Assembly (NCBI GenBank): GCA_019634415.1
Contig: JAHQVJ010000207.1
Coordinates: 1 to 64,000 of the forward strand
Length of the DNA stretch: 64,000 nucleotides
Source of the DNA: Myxococcales bacterium
GTDB taxonomy: Bacteria > Myxococcota_A > UBA796 > GCA-2862545
Direction of reading: 5' to 3'
The translations under genes were made by a program, and so were the position numbers. The notes under the pieces are model-generated. The model ran no database searches. It saw only the letters and a program-made list of their open reading frames with translations, and was not told the DNA's origin. Below are positions 1-8,379 of this stretch, in pieces. Position 1 is the stretch's first letter. Every line of letters begins with the position of its first letter.

Positions 1-172
1 CGGCGATCATGCGCCAGCCGATGCGTGGCTGGTACACGCCGCCCCGATCATCGTCGGGAGCTGCGGCGGCTCGGTCGGTGCGGAGCACGGTCATCTCCTC
101 GCGGTCCACCAAGAGCAGCCGGCTCCTCACACACGGCCAGCACACCCCACCAAGGCGACCATCCAACTCCAT
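1..172 (-). CDS. Partial hypothetical protein, runs off left edge
   Basis: An open frame on the minus strand starts at an ATG at 172 and stays open for 57 codons to the window edge. A G-rich stretch just upstream (gggagtgggggg) could serve as a ribosome binding site. The visible N-terminus has a CxxC pair (CWPC) followed by a hydrophobic-basic stretch and a region rich in Asp and Ala. Nothing identifies a family. The frame is short and the whole region is GC-rich, so chance openness is possible. The gene would diverge from the DUF2199 gene at 270. Confidence 0.35.
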   Translation of the reverse strand, partial: MELDGRLGGVCWPCVRSRLLLVDREEMTVLRTDRAAAAPDDDRGGVYQPRIGWRMIA

Positions 173-269
173 CGCATCGCGCCCCCCACTCCCGGCCCTG
201 GTTGATTCCCCAAGATAGACGCCTGCTTCACCACCATCGTGCACCCATCCCCGTGGACGAGGAGGACCC

Positions 270-779
270 ATGCGCTGGCAGTGTGCCCTCTGTGGCGAAG
301 CACACGACGAACTCCCCACCGTCTTCGGCGCAGAGGCCCCGTGGAGGCTCTTGGTGCCCGAAGCCGAGTTCGCGCAGCGGGTGAAGCTGGACGACAGCGT
401 GTGCGTGGTAGACGACGAGCACTTCTTCATGCGGGGCCAGATCCATCTGCCCATCCACGCTCACGACGAGCCCTTCATCTGGTCGGTGTGGTGCTCGGTC
501 TCGACAGACAGCTTCCATCGCATGATCCGGACCTGGGACGATCCGGATCGGGTGAAGGAGCCCCCCGTGTTCGGGTGGCTGCACACGAGCCTGCCCCTGT
601 ACGAGCCAGACACCTTGCATCTGAAGACGATGCTGCACGAGCGCGAGCCAGGTGTGGTCCCGCGCGTGGAGGTGGAGCCGACCGACCATCCCCTGGCCGT
701 CGAGCAGCGGCAGGGCATCTCGATGGCCCGGGTGGAGGAGATGGCGCACATCCTGCTGGGGCACCCGCACACCTCGTGA
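270..779 (+). CDS. DUF2199 domain protein
   Basis: A 169-residue protein matching DUF2199 over its full length. It opens with a CxxC-type start (WQCALCGEAHDELP), continues with the acidic 'DSVCVVDDEHFFMRG' block, an aromatic 'WSVWCSVS' strand, the 'FGWLHTSLPLY' block, and ends with the typical 'HPLAVEQRQGIS' segment. The family's biochemical role is unknown; the two N-terminal cysteines may bind a metal. It is a single soluble protein without a signal peptide. It converges with the helicase gene, whose stop lies 10 bp away. Family assignment is firm, function open. Confidence 0.85.
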   Translation: MRWQCALCGEAHDELPTVFGAEAPWRLLVPEAEFAQRVKLDDSVCVVDDEHFFMRGQIHLPIHAHDEPFIWSVWCSVSTDSFHRMIRTWDDPDRVKEPPVFGWLHTSLPLYEPDTLHLKTMLHEREPGVVPRVEVEPTDHPLAVEQRQGISMARVEEMAHILLGHPHTS

Positions 780-789
780 GCGGCCTCGA

Positions 790-3700
790 TCACCCTGCAG
801 CGATCTTGACCTCGTTGAACCAGCCCGCCGGCATGTCACGCTCGAGCTCCCACACGATCCGAATCGGTCGCTCTGCTGACGCCGACACACACCGCACGGG
901 CCCGAGGAAGAGGTACGGCATGGTGAGCCTGCGCTCGTCCCGCTTGGCCTGACGCACGAAGAGCAAGATCCGCCAACCCTCGGGTGGCTGTCGATAGCGA
1001 CGTCCCGTGTCCGACTCCATCCTCGTGGTCCCTTGGCTCTCCCAGTGGAACCGACGCTGTGACAGCGGGTAGTCGTTGTACAGCGTGGTCGGCGTGAAGT
1101 CCTTGGCGTCCTTGTCGAGCGTCACGAACAGCACGTCACAGCGATGCTGCGGGCACTTGTACACGCCACCCTGGGTCCGCAGCAGCTTGCCTTGACGCAG
1201 CTCGAGCAGCCCAGCGCTCACCTCGTCTCGGCTGTAGGAGGCGTGGACGCAAAACGGGAGGCCTGCCAGCCCGTGCGTCGGTCGTCGACGTCGATCGTCG
1301 AGCACCCCCAGCAGCTGCCGCAATTCGTCGAGGAGGACGGGATCCGACCACAGCTCGACCAAGAGCTCACCGAGCTCGTTCAGAGGTCGCCTGACCTGTC
1401 CGAGCGCCGCGAACAGCATGAGCTGGTATGGGTCCGCAGGGTCTGGCGCCGGAGGCTGTTCAGCCGCCAGCCAGTGCCGCCAGCGGAGCAGCCGTTCCTC
1501 GTCGTCCACGTGTAGCAGCCGAGGCAGCGCACGCGAGATCGAGGACTCCTGGAAGCCCGTGACGTACCCCTTGCGCTCCCGCAGCGCCGAGAAGCACCTC
1601 CGGCTCACGTACAGCTCCCGCAGATCCACGTCCGCACGCTGCAGGAACGTGGCGAGCGGCCAGTCCTCCACGAGGTCATCGGCGAGCGTGTTCCAGCTGG
1701 ACAGCGTCCGTTCGATGTTCTGGAGCACCGAGCGCTGCGCTTCCTCCTCGAGCTGGATCGAGCAACCCGATGGAAGCCGCGGAAATCCCTGCTGAACCGC
1801 TTCACGAACCTCGGCCCGCGTGCCGCCGCCGAGCATCGCTCGGAATCGGCGATCGAACCGGAAGCGTCGGTTGGCGCGCCCGATGAAGTCGAGCACTGTC
1901 AGGCAGCTCTTGTCGTCGTGCAGCCGCAGTCCACGCCCGAGTTGCTGGAGGTAGAGCGTGGCACTCTCGGTAGGTCGCAGGAACAGCACCGTGTCGACGG
2001 CCGGAATGTCGACGCCTTCATTGAACACGTCGACCGTGAACAACGCACACAGCTCTCCCGAGGTGAGCTTGCGCACAGCGGCCTCTCGCACAGCCGCGGG
2101 GGTGCTACCCGTCACGCTTTCCGCTCTCAGCCCACGGGCAAGGAAGAAGGCAGCCATGAACTCGGCATGCTTCACCGAGACGCAGAACCCGAGTGCCCGC
2201 ATCTGGGTCGGGTCGCGCACCCGCTCCACCAGCGCGCGCAGCACCTGCTCGGCGCGATGCTCGTCGGCCGTGTAGACCTGCTCCAGCGCCGCCGTGCTGT
2301 ACCGACCCGCTCGGAAGTCGATCTGCGACAGATCGGTCCGGTCGTCGACTCCGAAGTACTGGAAGGGGACGAGCAGTCCCTGGTCGAGGGCATCCCACAG
2401 CCGAGACTCCGCGGCGACGCGATCCCCGAACCAGTGCAGGACGGATTGGCCATCCGCTCGCTCCGGCGTCGCCGTGAGTCCGAGCAGGAACTTCGGAGCC
2501 AGGTGATCCAACAAAGCGGTGTAGGTCGCTGCCTCCGCATGGTGGAACTCGTCGACGACCACGACGTCGTAGGCATTGGGCTGCAGTTGCTGCAGCCGCG
2601 CGCCGTGTAGCGACTGGATGGACGCGAACACATGCCGCCCGACCAGTGGCTTGTCTGCTCCCGTGAGCAACTCCCCGAAGCGCTCCCCCAGAGCCGCCCG
2701 ATACGTCGCTCGGCTCTTCTGCAGAATCTCCCGCCTGTGGGCGACGAACAGCAGGGAGGGGCGACCGCCGAACTGCTTGCACAGCCCTTTGTAGTCCAAC
2801 GCAGCGATGACCGTCTTGCCCGTCCCGGTGGCGGCGATCACGAGGTTCTTGCGGTGCCCCGCAGCGCGCTCCGCCTGGAGCGCCTCGAGCACAGCCGTCT
2901 GGTGAGGGTATGGGTGCAGCCGCACCGCCGCGGCCAGCGCCTCGACCTCGGGGTTCTGCCGGGCTGCGAGCACCCGGGTGAACCGCTCGCGGTCGTAGGG
3001 TTCGAATGCGCCCTCGTCCCAGTACTGGGCGAAGGTGGCCTCGAACTTCCGCAGGATGGCGGCGTTGTCGACGTTCGACAGCCGCACGTTCCACTCGCAG
3101 CCGTCCCGAAGGGCCGAGTGGGACAGGTTCGAGGAGCCGACGATGCCCGTGGAGAAGCCGGTCTGTCGATGGAACAGCCAGGCCTTCGCATGCAGGCGTG
3201 TCCTGCGGGCGTCGTAGCTGACGCGCACCTCTGCCCCGAGGGCCTGCAGGGCATCCAGCGCTTCGACGTCCGTGGCACCCATGTAGGTCGTGGTGAGGAT
3301 CCGCAGCGGCGGTGCACCGCCATGACGATCGCTGAAGGACCGCAGGGCGTCCCGGAGCTCCACGAAGCCGCTCCACTTCACGAAGGAAACGAGCACATCG
3401 ACGCGGTCTGCCGACCCGATCTCCTGCTGGATCTCACGTCCCACACGGAGGTCCTTGGGCCCATTGACGATCAGGTCGCTGTAGCGCAGCGGGATGGAGG
3501 GCCGCGGAAGCTCCCCAGTGCCGAGACGCACTTGGTCGCGGCGAAGGACCTGAAGCAGCCGCTCGGCTGTGACGTGGTCCTCCGAGTCCACCGAGTCATC
3601 TACCCCCGCGAGCCGGTCCAGCAGCTGGTTCGTGAGCTCGATCTGTGCTGTGACCCGCTCCGGATCGGTGCCCTTGACCGAAGCCAGCACGGTGGAGGCG

Positions 3701-3846
3701 AAGCGGAAGAGGTGCCTGGCCAGTGCCTCCGACGCCACATCCGCACTCAGCGGCACGCGCTCGACCTCGAGCGCTGCACTCCGAAGCTCGCGCTGCAGCG
3801 CGAGGGTGACGATCTCGTCATAGAGGCCGGACGGAAGATCGGGCAC
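790..3846 (-). CDS. PLD-nuclease / SF2 helicase / DUF3427 protein, SauUSI-like
   Basis: A 1018-residue three-part protein. Residues about 130-260 form a phospholipase-D-type nuclease with H219-x-K221 and GSSN at 237-240. An SF2 helicase follows, with motif I ATGTGKT (339-345), motif II DEFH (432-435), motif III TAT (458-460) and motif VI QQLGRGLR (634-641). The C-terminal part, beyond about 700, is DUF3427-like. This order and length match the type IV restriction enzyme SauUSI, an ATP-dependent nuclease that cuts DNA carrying modified cytosine (established knowledge). Cutting of modified DNA by this protein is inferred. All motifs look intact. It stands alone, diverging from the damaged gene at 3876, with no methyltransferase nearby, as expected for type IV restriction. 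A housekeeping helicase with a PLD domain is the alternative. Confidence 0.8.
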   Translation of the reverse strand: MPDLPSGLYDEIVTLALQRELRSAALEVERVPLSADVASEALARHLFRFASTVLASVKGTDPERVTAQIELTNQLLDRLAGVDDSVDSEDHVTAERLLQVLRRDQVRLGTGELPRPSIPLRYSDLIVNGPKDLRVGREIQQEIGSADRVDVLVSFVKWSGFVELRDALRSFSDRHGGAPPLRILTTTYMGATDVEALDALQALGAEVRVSYDARRTRLHAKAWLFHRQTGFSTGIVGSSNLSHSALRDGCEWNVRLSNVDNAAILRKFEATFAQYWDEGAFEPYDRERFTRVLAARQNPEVEALAAAVRLHPYPHQTAVLEALQAERAAGHRKNLVIAATGTGKTVIAALDYKGLCKQFGGRPSLLFVAHRREILQKSRATYRAALGERFGELLTGADKPLVGRHVFASIQSLHGARLQQLQPNAYDVVVVDEFHHAEAATYTALLDHLAPKFLLGLTATPERADGQSVLHWFGDRVAAESRLWDALDQGLLVPFQYFGVDDRTDLSQIDFRAGRYSTAALEQVYTADEHRAEQVLRALVERVRDPTQMRALGFCVSVKHAEFMAAFFLARGLRAESVTGSTPAAVREAAVRKLTSGELCALFTVDVFNEGVDIPAVDTVLFLRPTESATLYLQQLGRGLRLHDDKSCLTVLDFIGRANRRFRFDRRFRAMLGGGTRAEVREAVQQGFPRLPSGCSIQLEEEAQRSVLQNIERTLSSWNTLADDLVEDWPLATFLQRADVDLRELYVSRRCFSALRERKGYVTGFQESSISRALPRLLHVDDEERLLRWRHWLAAEQPPAPDPADPYQLMLFAALGQVRRPLNELGELLVELWSDPVLLDELRQLLGVLDDRRRRPTHGLAGLPFCVHASYSRDEVSAGLLELRQGKLLRTQGGVYKCPQHRCDVLFVTLDKDAKDFTPTTLYNDYPLSQRRFHWESQGTTRMESDTGRRYRQPPEGWRILLFVRQAKRDERRLTMPYLFLGPVRCVSASAERPIRIVWELERDMPAGWFNEVKIAAG

Positions 3847-3875
3847 GCGTTCAGGCTACCGCAGGAGCACCACGG

Positions 3876-4860
3876 ATGACGGAGAACCAACCTCGTCGGG
3901 TACCGAGCTTCTTCCTGCTCGTGCCTGGCCCATGGACGGACGCCTCGCAGATCCTCGCAGCGCTCGTCAACCACGGCATCGAGGCCCATCCCCAGGGTGA
4001 GGCGCCACCCCAACCCGACCAGATCCTCGTGCGCCTGGTCGAAGACGATCGCCTCGCCGATGGCTTCTCCTGGAGCCGCCTCGGACCCCTGCCCGACGAG
4101 CTGGTTCGGCAGGTGGCCGCCCACCGCCACGCCGCGCTCCTGCAGGTGGGCGGTCGCCTCGACCAGGACCCCACTCCGCCAGCGTCGCGCAGGGCTCGCC
4201 CGAGGGCTGCGCGACGCTGGCGGAGTGGCCGTGCGCATGGAGGCCTCCGGGGGCGCCTGGGCCTGGGAGCCCTGGCTCGAGCGACTGGACTCGGGCCTCC
4301 CCGAGGACCTGGTCGAGACCGCCGTGATCACCGTTCGTGGAGAAGGCGACGAGCTGTTCACCTGCGGTATGCGCCACTTCGATCTGCCCGATGCTCAGAT
4401 CACGATGGAGTCCCCCACAGACGCCATCGCCTGGCTCGACATCTTCCACGTCTGGCAGCTCGCCGAGACGCCGATCCTGGTGTCGGGCCAGACGTTCCGC
4501 CCCGACGAGGACTCGGAGCGCCGTGTGCTGGAGCGCTGGCCCGACCATCGTCACCACGTCCAAGATGGTCGCCACAACCCCTTCGGCCTCTGGCGCTTCC
4601 TGGCGCCAGGTCAGACAGGCCTGCAGCCCAGCGCGACCGTCCCGGTCATCCTGCCGAGCCTCGTGGCGATGCTCGTCTCCCTGGAGGACAAGAAGGGACG
4701 CCCTCTGACGCAGGACGAGGTGGAGGAGATCGTCTACAACGCCCCCGCGATCGTCATGGAGCACAGCCACGCCGTCACGCTGGAGCGCTCGCGCGGCTAC
4801 GTCGATCTCGAGCCGGAGCTCGCCTGGGAGCAGTGGCAGCTGGTCCGCCCCACGCTGTAG
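3876..4860 (+). pseudogene. Conserved hypothetical protein, frameshifted at a hairpin
   Basis: The N-terminal part reads from ATG 3876 (MTENQPRRVPSFFLLVPGPW) through a coherent sequence to about 4170 in frame 3. The coherent sequence then resumes in frame 1 at about 4195 (GLARGLRDAGGVAVRME) and runs to the stop at 4860. Together they would make one soluble protein of about 325 residues. The C-terminal part holds a conserved-looking block, 'RPLTQDEVEEIV' then 'RGYVDLEPELAWEQW'. The frame change coincides with a perfect 22-bp inverted repeat. I do not recognise the family with certainty; a resemblance to DUF4261-type proteins is only an impression. Either the gene is truly broken or the sequence contains an error at the hairpin. 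Confidence 0.65.
4171..4228. repeat. Perfect 22-bp inverted repeat with 14-nt loop
   Basis: Bases 4171-4192 and 4207-4228 are exact reverse complements around the loop ggctcgcccgaggg. The right arm encodes sensible protein (LRDAGGVA) in the downstream frame, whereas the left arm sits where the two frames fail to join. The left arm therefore looks like an inverted copy of the right arm, the signature of a template-switch (quasipalindrome) mutation or of an assembly or sequencing artefact. It lies inside a gene and has no T-run, so a terminator is unlikely. Confidence 0.85.
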
Positions 4861-4869
4861 TACCCGACG

Positions 4870-5673
4870 CTACACGCCGGAGCGCCCTGGATCAGCGGCC
4901 ACCCTCACGCCCACGTCGTCGGAGCTGTACTTCGGCACACCCCACAGTCGACACGCCGCACGCACGGATGGTGACCCGTACAGCCAGCTGCCGCCACGGA
5001 ACACCCGGTGCGAGCCCACGACCTCGGGCTCCTGACGCCCAGCAGGTGGGGAGCGCACATCGGTAGCGTCTGCACACCACTCCCAGACGTTTCCCAACAT
5101 GTCGTGCAGGCCCCAGGGGTTGGGCGCCTTGTGGCCCACCGGGCACGACTCGCCCCCGCAGTTGTCCTCGAACCACGCCACGCCGTCCAAGTCCTCGCTC
5201 CAGCGCGGCCCCGTCGTTCCCGCACGGCACGCGCTCTCCCACTCGGACTCGCTGGGCAGCCTCCAGGCGAGACACGCGGGCAGACGCCGGAGGAACGCCT
5301 GGCAGTCCTCCCACGAGACGCGCTCGACGGGCCTGTCGTCGCCCGGGAACTGGCTCGGGTTGTCACCCATGATGTCCATCCACTGTGCTTGCGTCACCGG
5401 GGTCTCCCCCAGCCAGAAGCCGGTGTGGATCTCCGCCTGCTGCCACCCCTCGTGCGGAAGCCGTCCCTCCTCGTCCAGCGGGGAGCCCATCATGAATCGA
5501 CTCGGCCGAATCCACCGCAGTCGGATGCCGGCCACACAGACCCACAGTCCGCACTCGTCCACACCCAGGTCGTCTGCCCACGCCACATCGAAGCGCTTCA
5601 GCAGCTCGGGCTCCCGCCGACCCTCGCGAAGAGCGTCGAACAGAACGCCGACGTCTGGATGGTCGGGCGTCAT
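4870..5673 (-). CDS. Formylglycine-generating-enzyme (SUMF1) fold protein
   Basis: A 267-residue protein with the FGE-sulfatase fold: 'FMMGSP' near the start of the domain, 'GFWLGETPVTQAQW', 'RPVERVSWEDCQAFLRRL', 'RLPSESEWESACRAG', 'NPWGLHDMLGNVWEWC' and 'VFRGGSW' near the end. The family includes true sulfatase-activating enzymes and many paralogues whose function is unknown or structural; no sulfatase gene lies nearby. An in-frame upstream ATG at 5745 would add 24 Gly-rich residues. I chose 5673 because the added part looks non-native: in another frame the same DNA reads VTVYDLAAP and stops in an ATGA overlap with this start. It has no signal peptide, so it is probably cytoplasmic. Confidence 0.8.
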   Translation of the reverse strand: MTPDHPDVGVLFDALREGRREPELLKRFDVAWADDLGVDECGLWVCVAGIRLRWIRPSRFMMGSPLDEEGRLPHEGWQQAEIHTGFWLGETPVTQAQWMDIMGDNPSQFPGDDRPVERVSWEDCQAFLRRLPACLAWRLPSESEWESACRAGTTGPRWSEDLDGVAWFEDNCGGESCPVGHKAPNPWGLHDMLGNVWEWCADATDVRSPPAGRQEPEVVGSHRVFRGGSWLYGSPSVRAACRLWGVPKYSSDDVGVRVAADPGRSGV

Positions 5674-5898
5674 GGGGCCGCCAGATCGTAGACGGTCACC
5701 TCCACCTCCTGGGCCACCACGGGGCTCCTTGTGCGAGTCCGACATCTTAGGTGCGGGGCGCGCGGACCGCCGCGAGACCGCACGAGTCGCACGAGATCGC
5801 CACCGCTGCAAGCTCGGAGAGTTCAGTCCGCACGCTGATCGTTGCCCTGGCAAGGGCCTGGCACGTGGGGTGCAGTTCCCTCCCCGTACGGAGGCGCC

Positions 5899-6822
5899 AT
5901 GAACCGCAGACTGACCATCCTGACCATCCCCGCACTGCTCGCCATCGGCTGCTACGACCCCGAGCCGCCCGAGACGCCGCAGTGCCTCGACTTCATCACC
6001 GAGGCCATGACCATCGAGCGTCTGGACGAGGCAGGCACCCCCCACCCCGGCCAGATCTACGTCGGAGACGACGTCCGCTTCGAGTGGCACAACCGCCTGG
6101 TCCGCGTCGGGGACATCGAGGTGGCCATCGGCGACATCGCCGAGCGCATCGAGTTCTCGGGCACGGGCACCCGCGGCGCCATCGAGGAGCGCATCACTTC
6201 AGCTCCCCCCGAGACACAGCAGGGCGAGGTCCGGAGCATCGACCTGTCGGAGCTGCTGGTCGCCGACACCGTCGATCTGCCGTCTGGCGAGTACAACCTC
6301 GAGGTGAGCCTCGATCTCGACGACGCCACGGGCCACCAGTGCCTGGGCTACGGCCACGGTCACGAGGAGATGACCTTCGAGATCTCGGAGTGCTTCTGCG
6401 AGGGCACCTACCACTCGGTGGATCTCCTGGTGCAGAACGTGGCTCTCGATCCGCTGGTGCCTCAGCCCGGCGAGGACTTCGAGGTCCACTGGGAGGCAGC
6501 GATCGACGCCGACACCTGTGTGCCGGGCGACGGCGTGGCGGGACGGTTCGTGGAGCGCCTCACGCTTCAGGCCATCGGCGGTGCCACCTACGGCCCCATC
6601 GAGCGCACCGTGGGCGCCTTCTCCTACGACGACGTGTCGTCGCGCAGCATCGAGATCTCCGAGTTCTACCGGGGCGATCTGCCCCCGGCCGGCGACTACG
6701 AGCTCACGATCGAGCTGGACCCCACCGGCGTGGTGCCCGAGTGCGTCACGCCCGACGACGAGATCGACTTCGCCAACAACACGCAGACGCACCTCGTCAC
6801 GATCCCTGCGCTCCCGAGGTAG
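5899..6822 (+). CDS. Lipoprotein with CARDB-like repeats
   Basis: A 307-residue protein with a lipoprotein signal (MNRRLTILTIPALLAIGCYD, lipobox AIGC). A strong ribosome site (cggaggcgcc) places the start at 5899 rather than at an upstream ATG in the same frame. The mature part shows two similar beta-rich units, each with a 'PG(E/Q)-DxxxxW' type strand and a 'G(E/D)Y-L-x-(V/I)-x-LD' strand, the pattern of CARDB adhesion-related domains. A short Cys pair (CFCEG) separates them. It is probably a periplasmic or surface lipoprotein. Ligand and role are unknown. It stands upstream of the glycosidase genes, but the 56-bp gap and different character do not prove an operon. Confidence 0.7.
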   Translation: MNRRLTILTIPALLAIGCYDPEPPETPQCLDFITEAMTIERLDEAGTPHPGQIYVGDDVRFEWHNRLVRVGDIEVAIGDIAERIEFSGTGTRGAIEERITSAPPETQQGEVRSIDLSELLVADTVDLPSGEYNLEVSLDLDDATGHQCLGYGHGHEEMTFEISECFCEGTYHSVDLLVQNVALDPLVPQPGEDFEVHWEAAIDADTCVPGDGVAGRFVERLTLQAIGGATYGPIERTVGAFSYDDVSSRSIEISEFYRGDLPPAGDYELTIELDPTGVVPECVTPDDEIDFANNTQTHLVTIPALPR

Positions 6823-6878
6823 TCGAGCGACGTCGACGAGAGCTGCGACGAGCCATCGCAATCGTTAGCTGCGCTGCC

Positions 6879-8360
6879 ATGCATGCCGTGATCACGTCCG
6901 CCGCTGGGGACTCCCAGCGGCGCATCGACCTACCCTCGCCGGACAGCCCACAGCCGAAGGCGAGGACCCAAGGGAGTCGTAGCGGGATCCAGCTCGTGGT
7001 CCGCCCGGAGCGCACACGCCAGACACTGGTGGGCATCGGCAGCTCGCTGACCCAGGCCAGCGCCGCAGCCCTGGCCACGCTCCCGGCCAACGAGCGCCAG
7101 CGCGTCCTCGAGGCCGCCTTCGGTGCCGACGCCGCCGCCTTCAGCCTGATCCGCACCCACATCGCCTCCTGCGACTTCAGCACCTCGTCCTACACCTACG
7201 CCCCCGACGCCGACCCCTCCCTCGCCGGCTTCTCCGTCGACGTGGACGAGACCAACGGCCACCTCGCCCTCCTCCGCGACGCCTCGGCGGTGGCAGGGGC
7301 GGACTTCCGCGTCGTCGCCTCGCCGTGGACGGCTCCTGCGTGGATGAAGGACAACGGGCGCCTCTTCCAGCCCGAGGAGCACCGCGGGGGCACGCTCCTG
7401 CCCGAGCACCACACCACCTTCGCGAGCTACATCACCCGCTACGTGGAGGCCTACGCGGCCCGGGGCATCCCCATCTGGGCGGTCACCCCCGTCAACGAGC
7501 CCCATGGCAACCAGGGGACCTGGGAGTCCATGGAGATGTCGCCAGACCAGCAGCGGCAGCTCGTGGCCGTGCTGGGCGACACGCTGCGCGCCCGCGGGCA
7601 CGACACCCAGATCCTCATCTACGACCAGAACCGCGCCGGCATGCGGGAGTACGCGGACACCGTGCTGTCCGATCCTGCTGCGGCGGCAGCGGCGCTGGGC
7701 ACGGCCGTGCATTGGTACGACTCCACCTTCCGCGTCTACGAGGACGAGCTCGAGGCACTGCACGCAGCCTGGCCGGGGCACCTGATCCTGCAGACCGAGG
7801 GCTGCATCGACAACGTCTTCGGCAAGGGCGTGGACCGCGGCCCCGACGCCCCCACCCCCTGGTGGCAAGACGACGGATGGTACTGGCGCAAGGAAGCGAC
7901 GGACTGGGGCTGGGACTGGGCCGAGAACCCGGAGGTGGACCACCCGCCCTACGCCGCCGCCTTCCGCTACGCGCGCGATCTCGTCGGCTGCCTGGCCCAC
8001 TGGGTGTCGGGCTGGATCGACTGGAACCTGGTGCTCGACCGACGCGGGGGCCCGAACCACGTGGGCAACTTCTGCCTCGCTCCGATCCTGGTGGACGGGG
8101 ACGAGGCCTACTTCACGCCGATGTTCCACGTCTTGAGTCAGATCTCGCGCCACAGCCGGCCCGGAGCGGTGGTGGTGGACCTCGATCGGACCACCCCGGA
8201 GGGGGCGTGGTCCACCGCCCTGATCGATCCCGATGGCACCCGCATCGTCCACGTGTTCAACGAGACCACCGCCGAGCACACCGTGGGTGTGACCTGGGGC
8301 GACACCCGCACCCAGGTCGACAGCCCACCTGCATCGCTGCTGACCATCGTGCTGGACTGA
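6879..8360 (+). CDS. Glycoside hydrolase family 30 enzyme
   Basis: A 493-residue GH30-type retaining glycosidase. The (beta/alpha)8 domain begins near residue 38 ('QTLVGIGSSLTQASA'), with the acid/base Glu at 207 (TPVNEPHG) and the nucleophile Glu at 307 (LQTEGC). A beta-sandwich tail closes the protein. GH30 members include glucosylceramidases and beta-1,6-glucanases; the two following GH17 genes favour a beta-glucan substrate (inference). No signal peptide is visible, so it seems to act inside the cell or be exported unusually. Residues about 23-36 are encoded by a short repeat also found at 35.3 kb, so the native start could lie farther downstream, for example at a GTG near 6996. The next gene starts 19 bp after the stop. 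Confidence 0.8.
   Translation: MHAVITSAAGDSQRRIDLPSPDSPQPKARTQGSRSGIQLVVRPERTRQTLVGIGSSLTQASAAALATLPANERQRVLEAAFGADAAAFSLIRTHIASCDFSTSSYTYAPDADPSLAGFSVDVDETNGHLALLRDASAVAGADFRVVASPWTAPAWMKDNGRLFQPEEHRGGTLLPEHHTTFASYITRYVEAYAARGIPIWAVTPVNEPHGNQGTWESMEMSPDQQRQLVAVLGDTLRARGHDTQILIYDQNRAGMREYADTVLSDPAAAAAALGTAVHWYDSTFRVYEDELEALHAAWPGHLILQTEGCIDNVFGKGVDRGPDAPTPWWQDDGWYWRKEATDWGWDWAENPEVDHPPYAAAFRYARDLVGCLAHWVSGWIDWNLVLDRRGGPNHVGNFCLAPILVDGDEAYFTPMFHVLSQISRHSRPGAVVVDLDRTTPEGAWSTALIDPDGTRIVHVFNETTAEHTVGVTWGDTRTQVDSPPASLLTIVLD
6967..6984 (+). repeat. Dispersed repeat copy 1
   Basis: The 18-mer cccaagggagtcgtagcg occurs here and at 35300-35317, in both cases inside the 5' part of a coding sequence between the N-terminus and the start of the folded domain. 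Both copies are preceded by gcccaca(g/a)ccg and followed by ggat(c/t)cc, with about 15 extra bases in copy 2. This looks like a small mobile or palindromic repeat family rather than shared protein homology. Confidence 0.6.
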
Positions 8361-8379
8361 CGACACCCAGGGAGGACGC

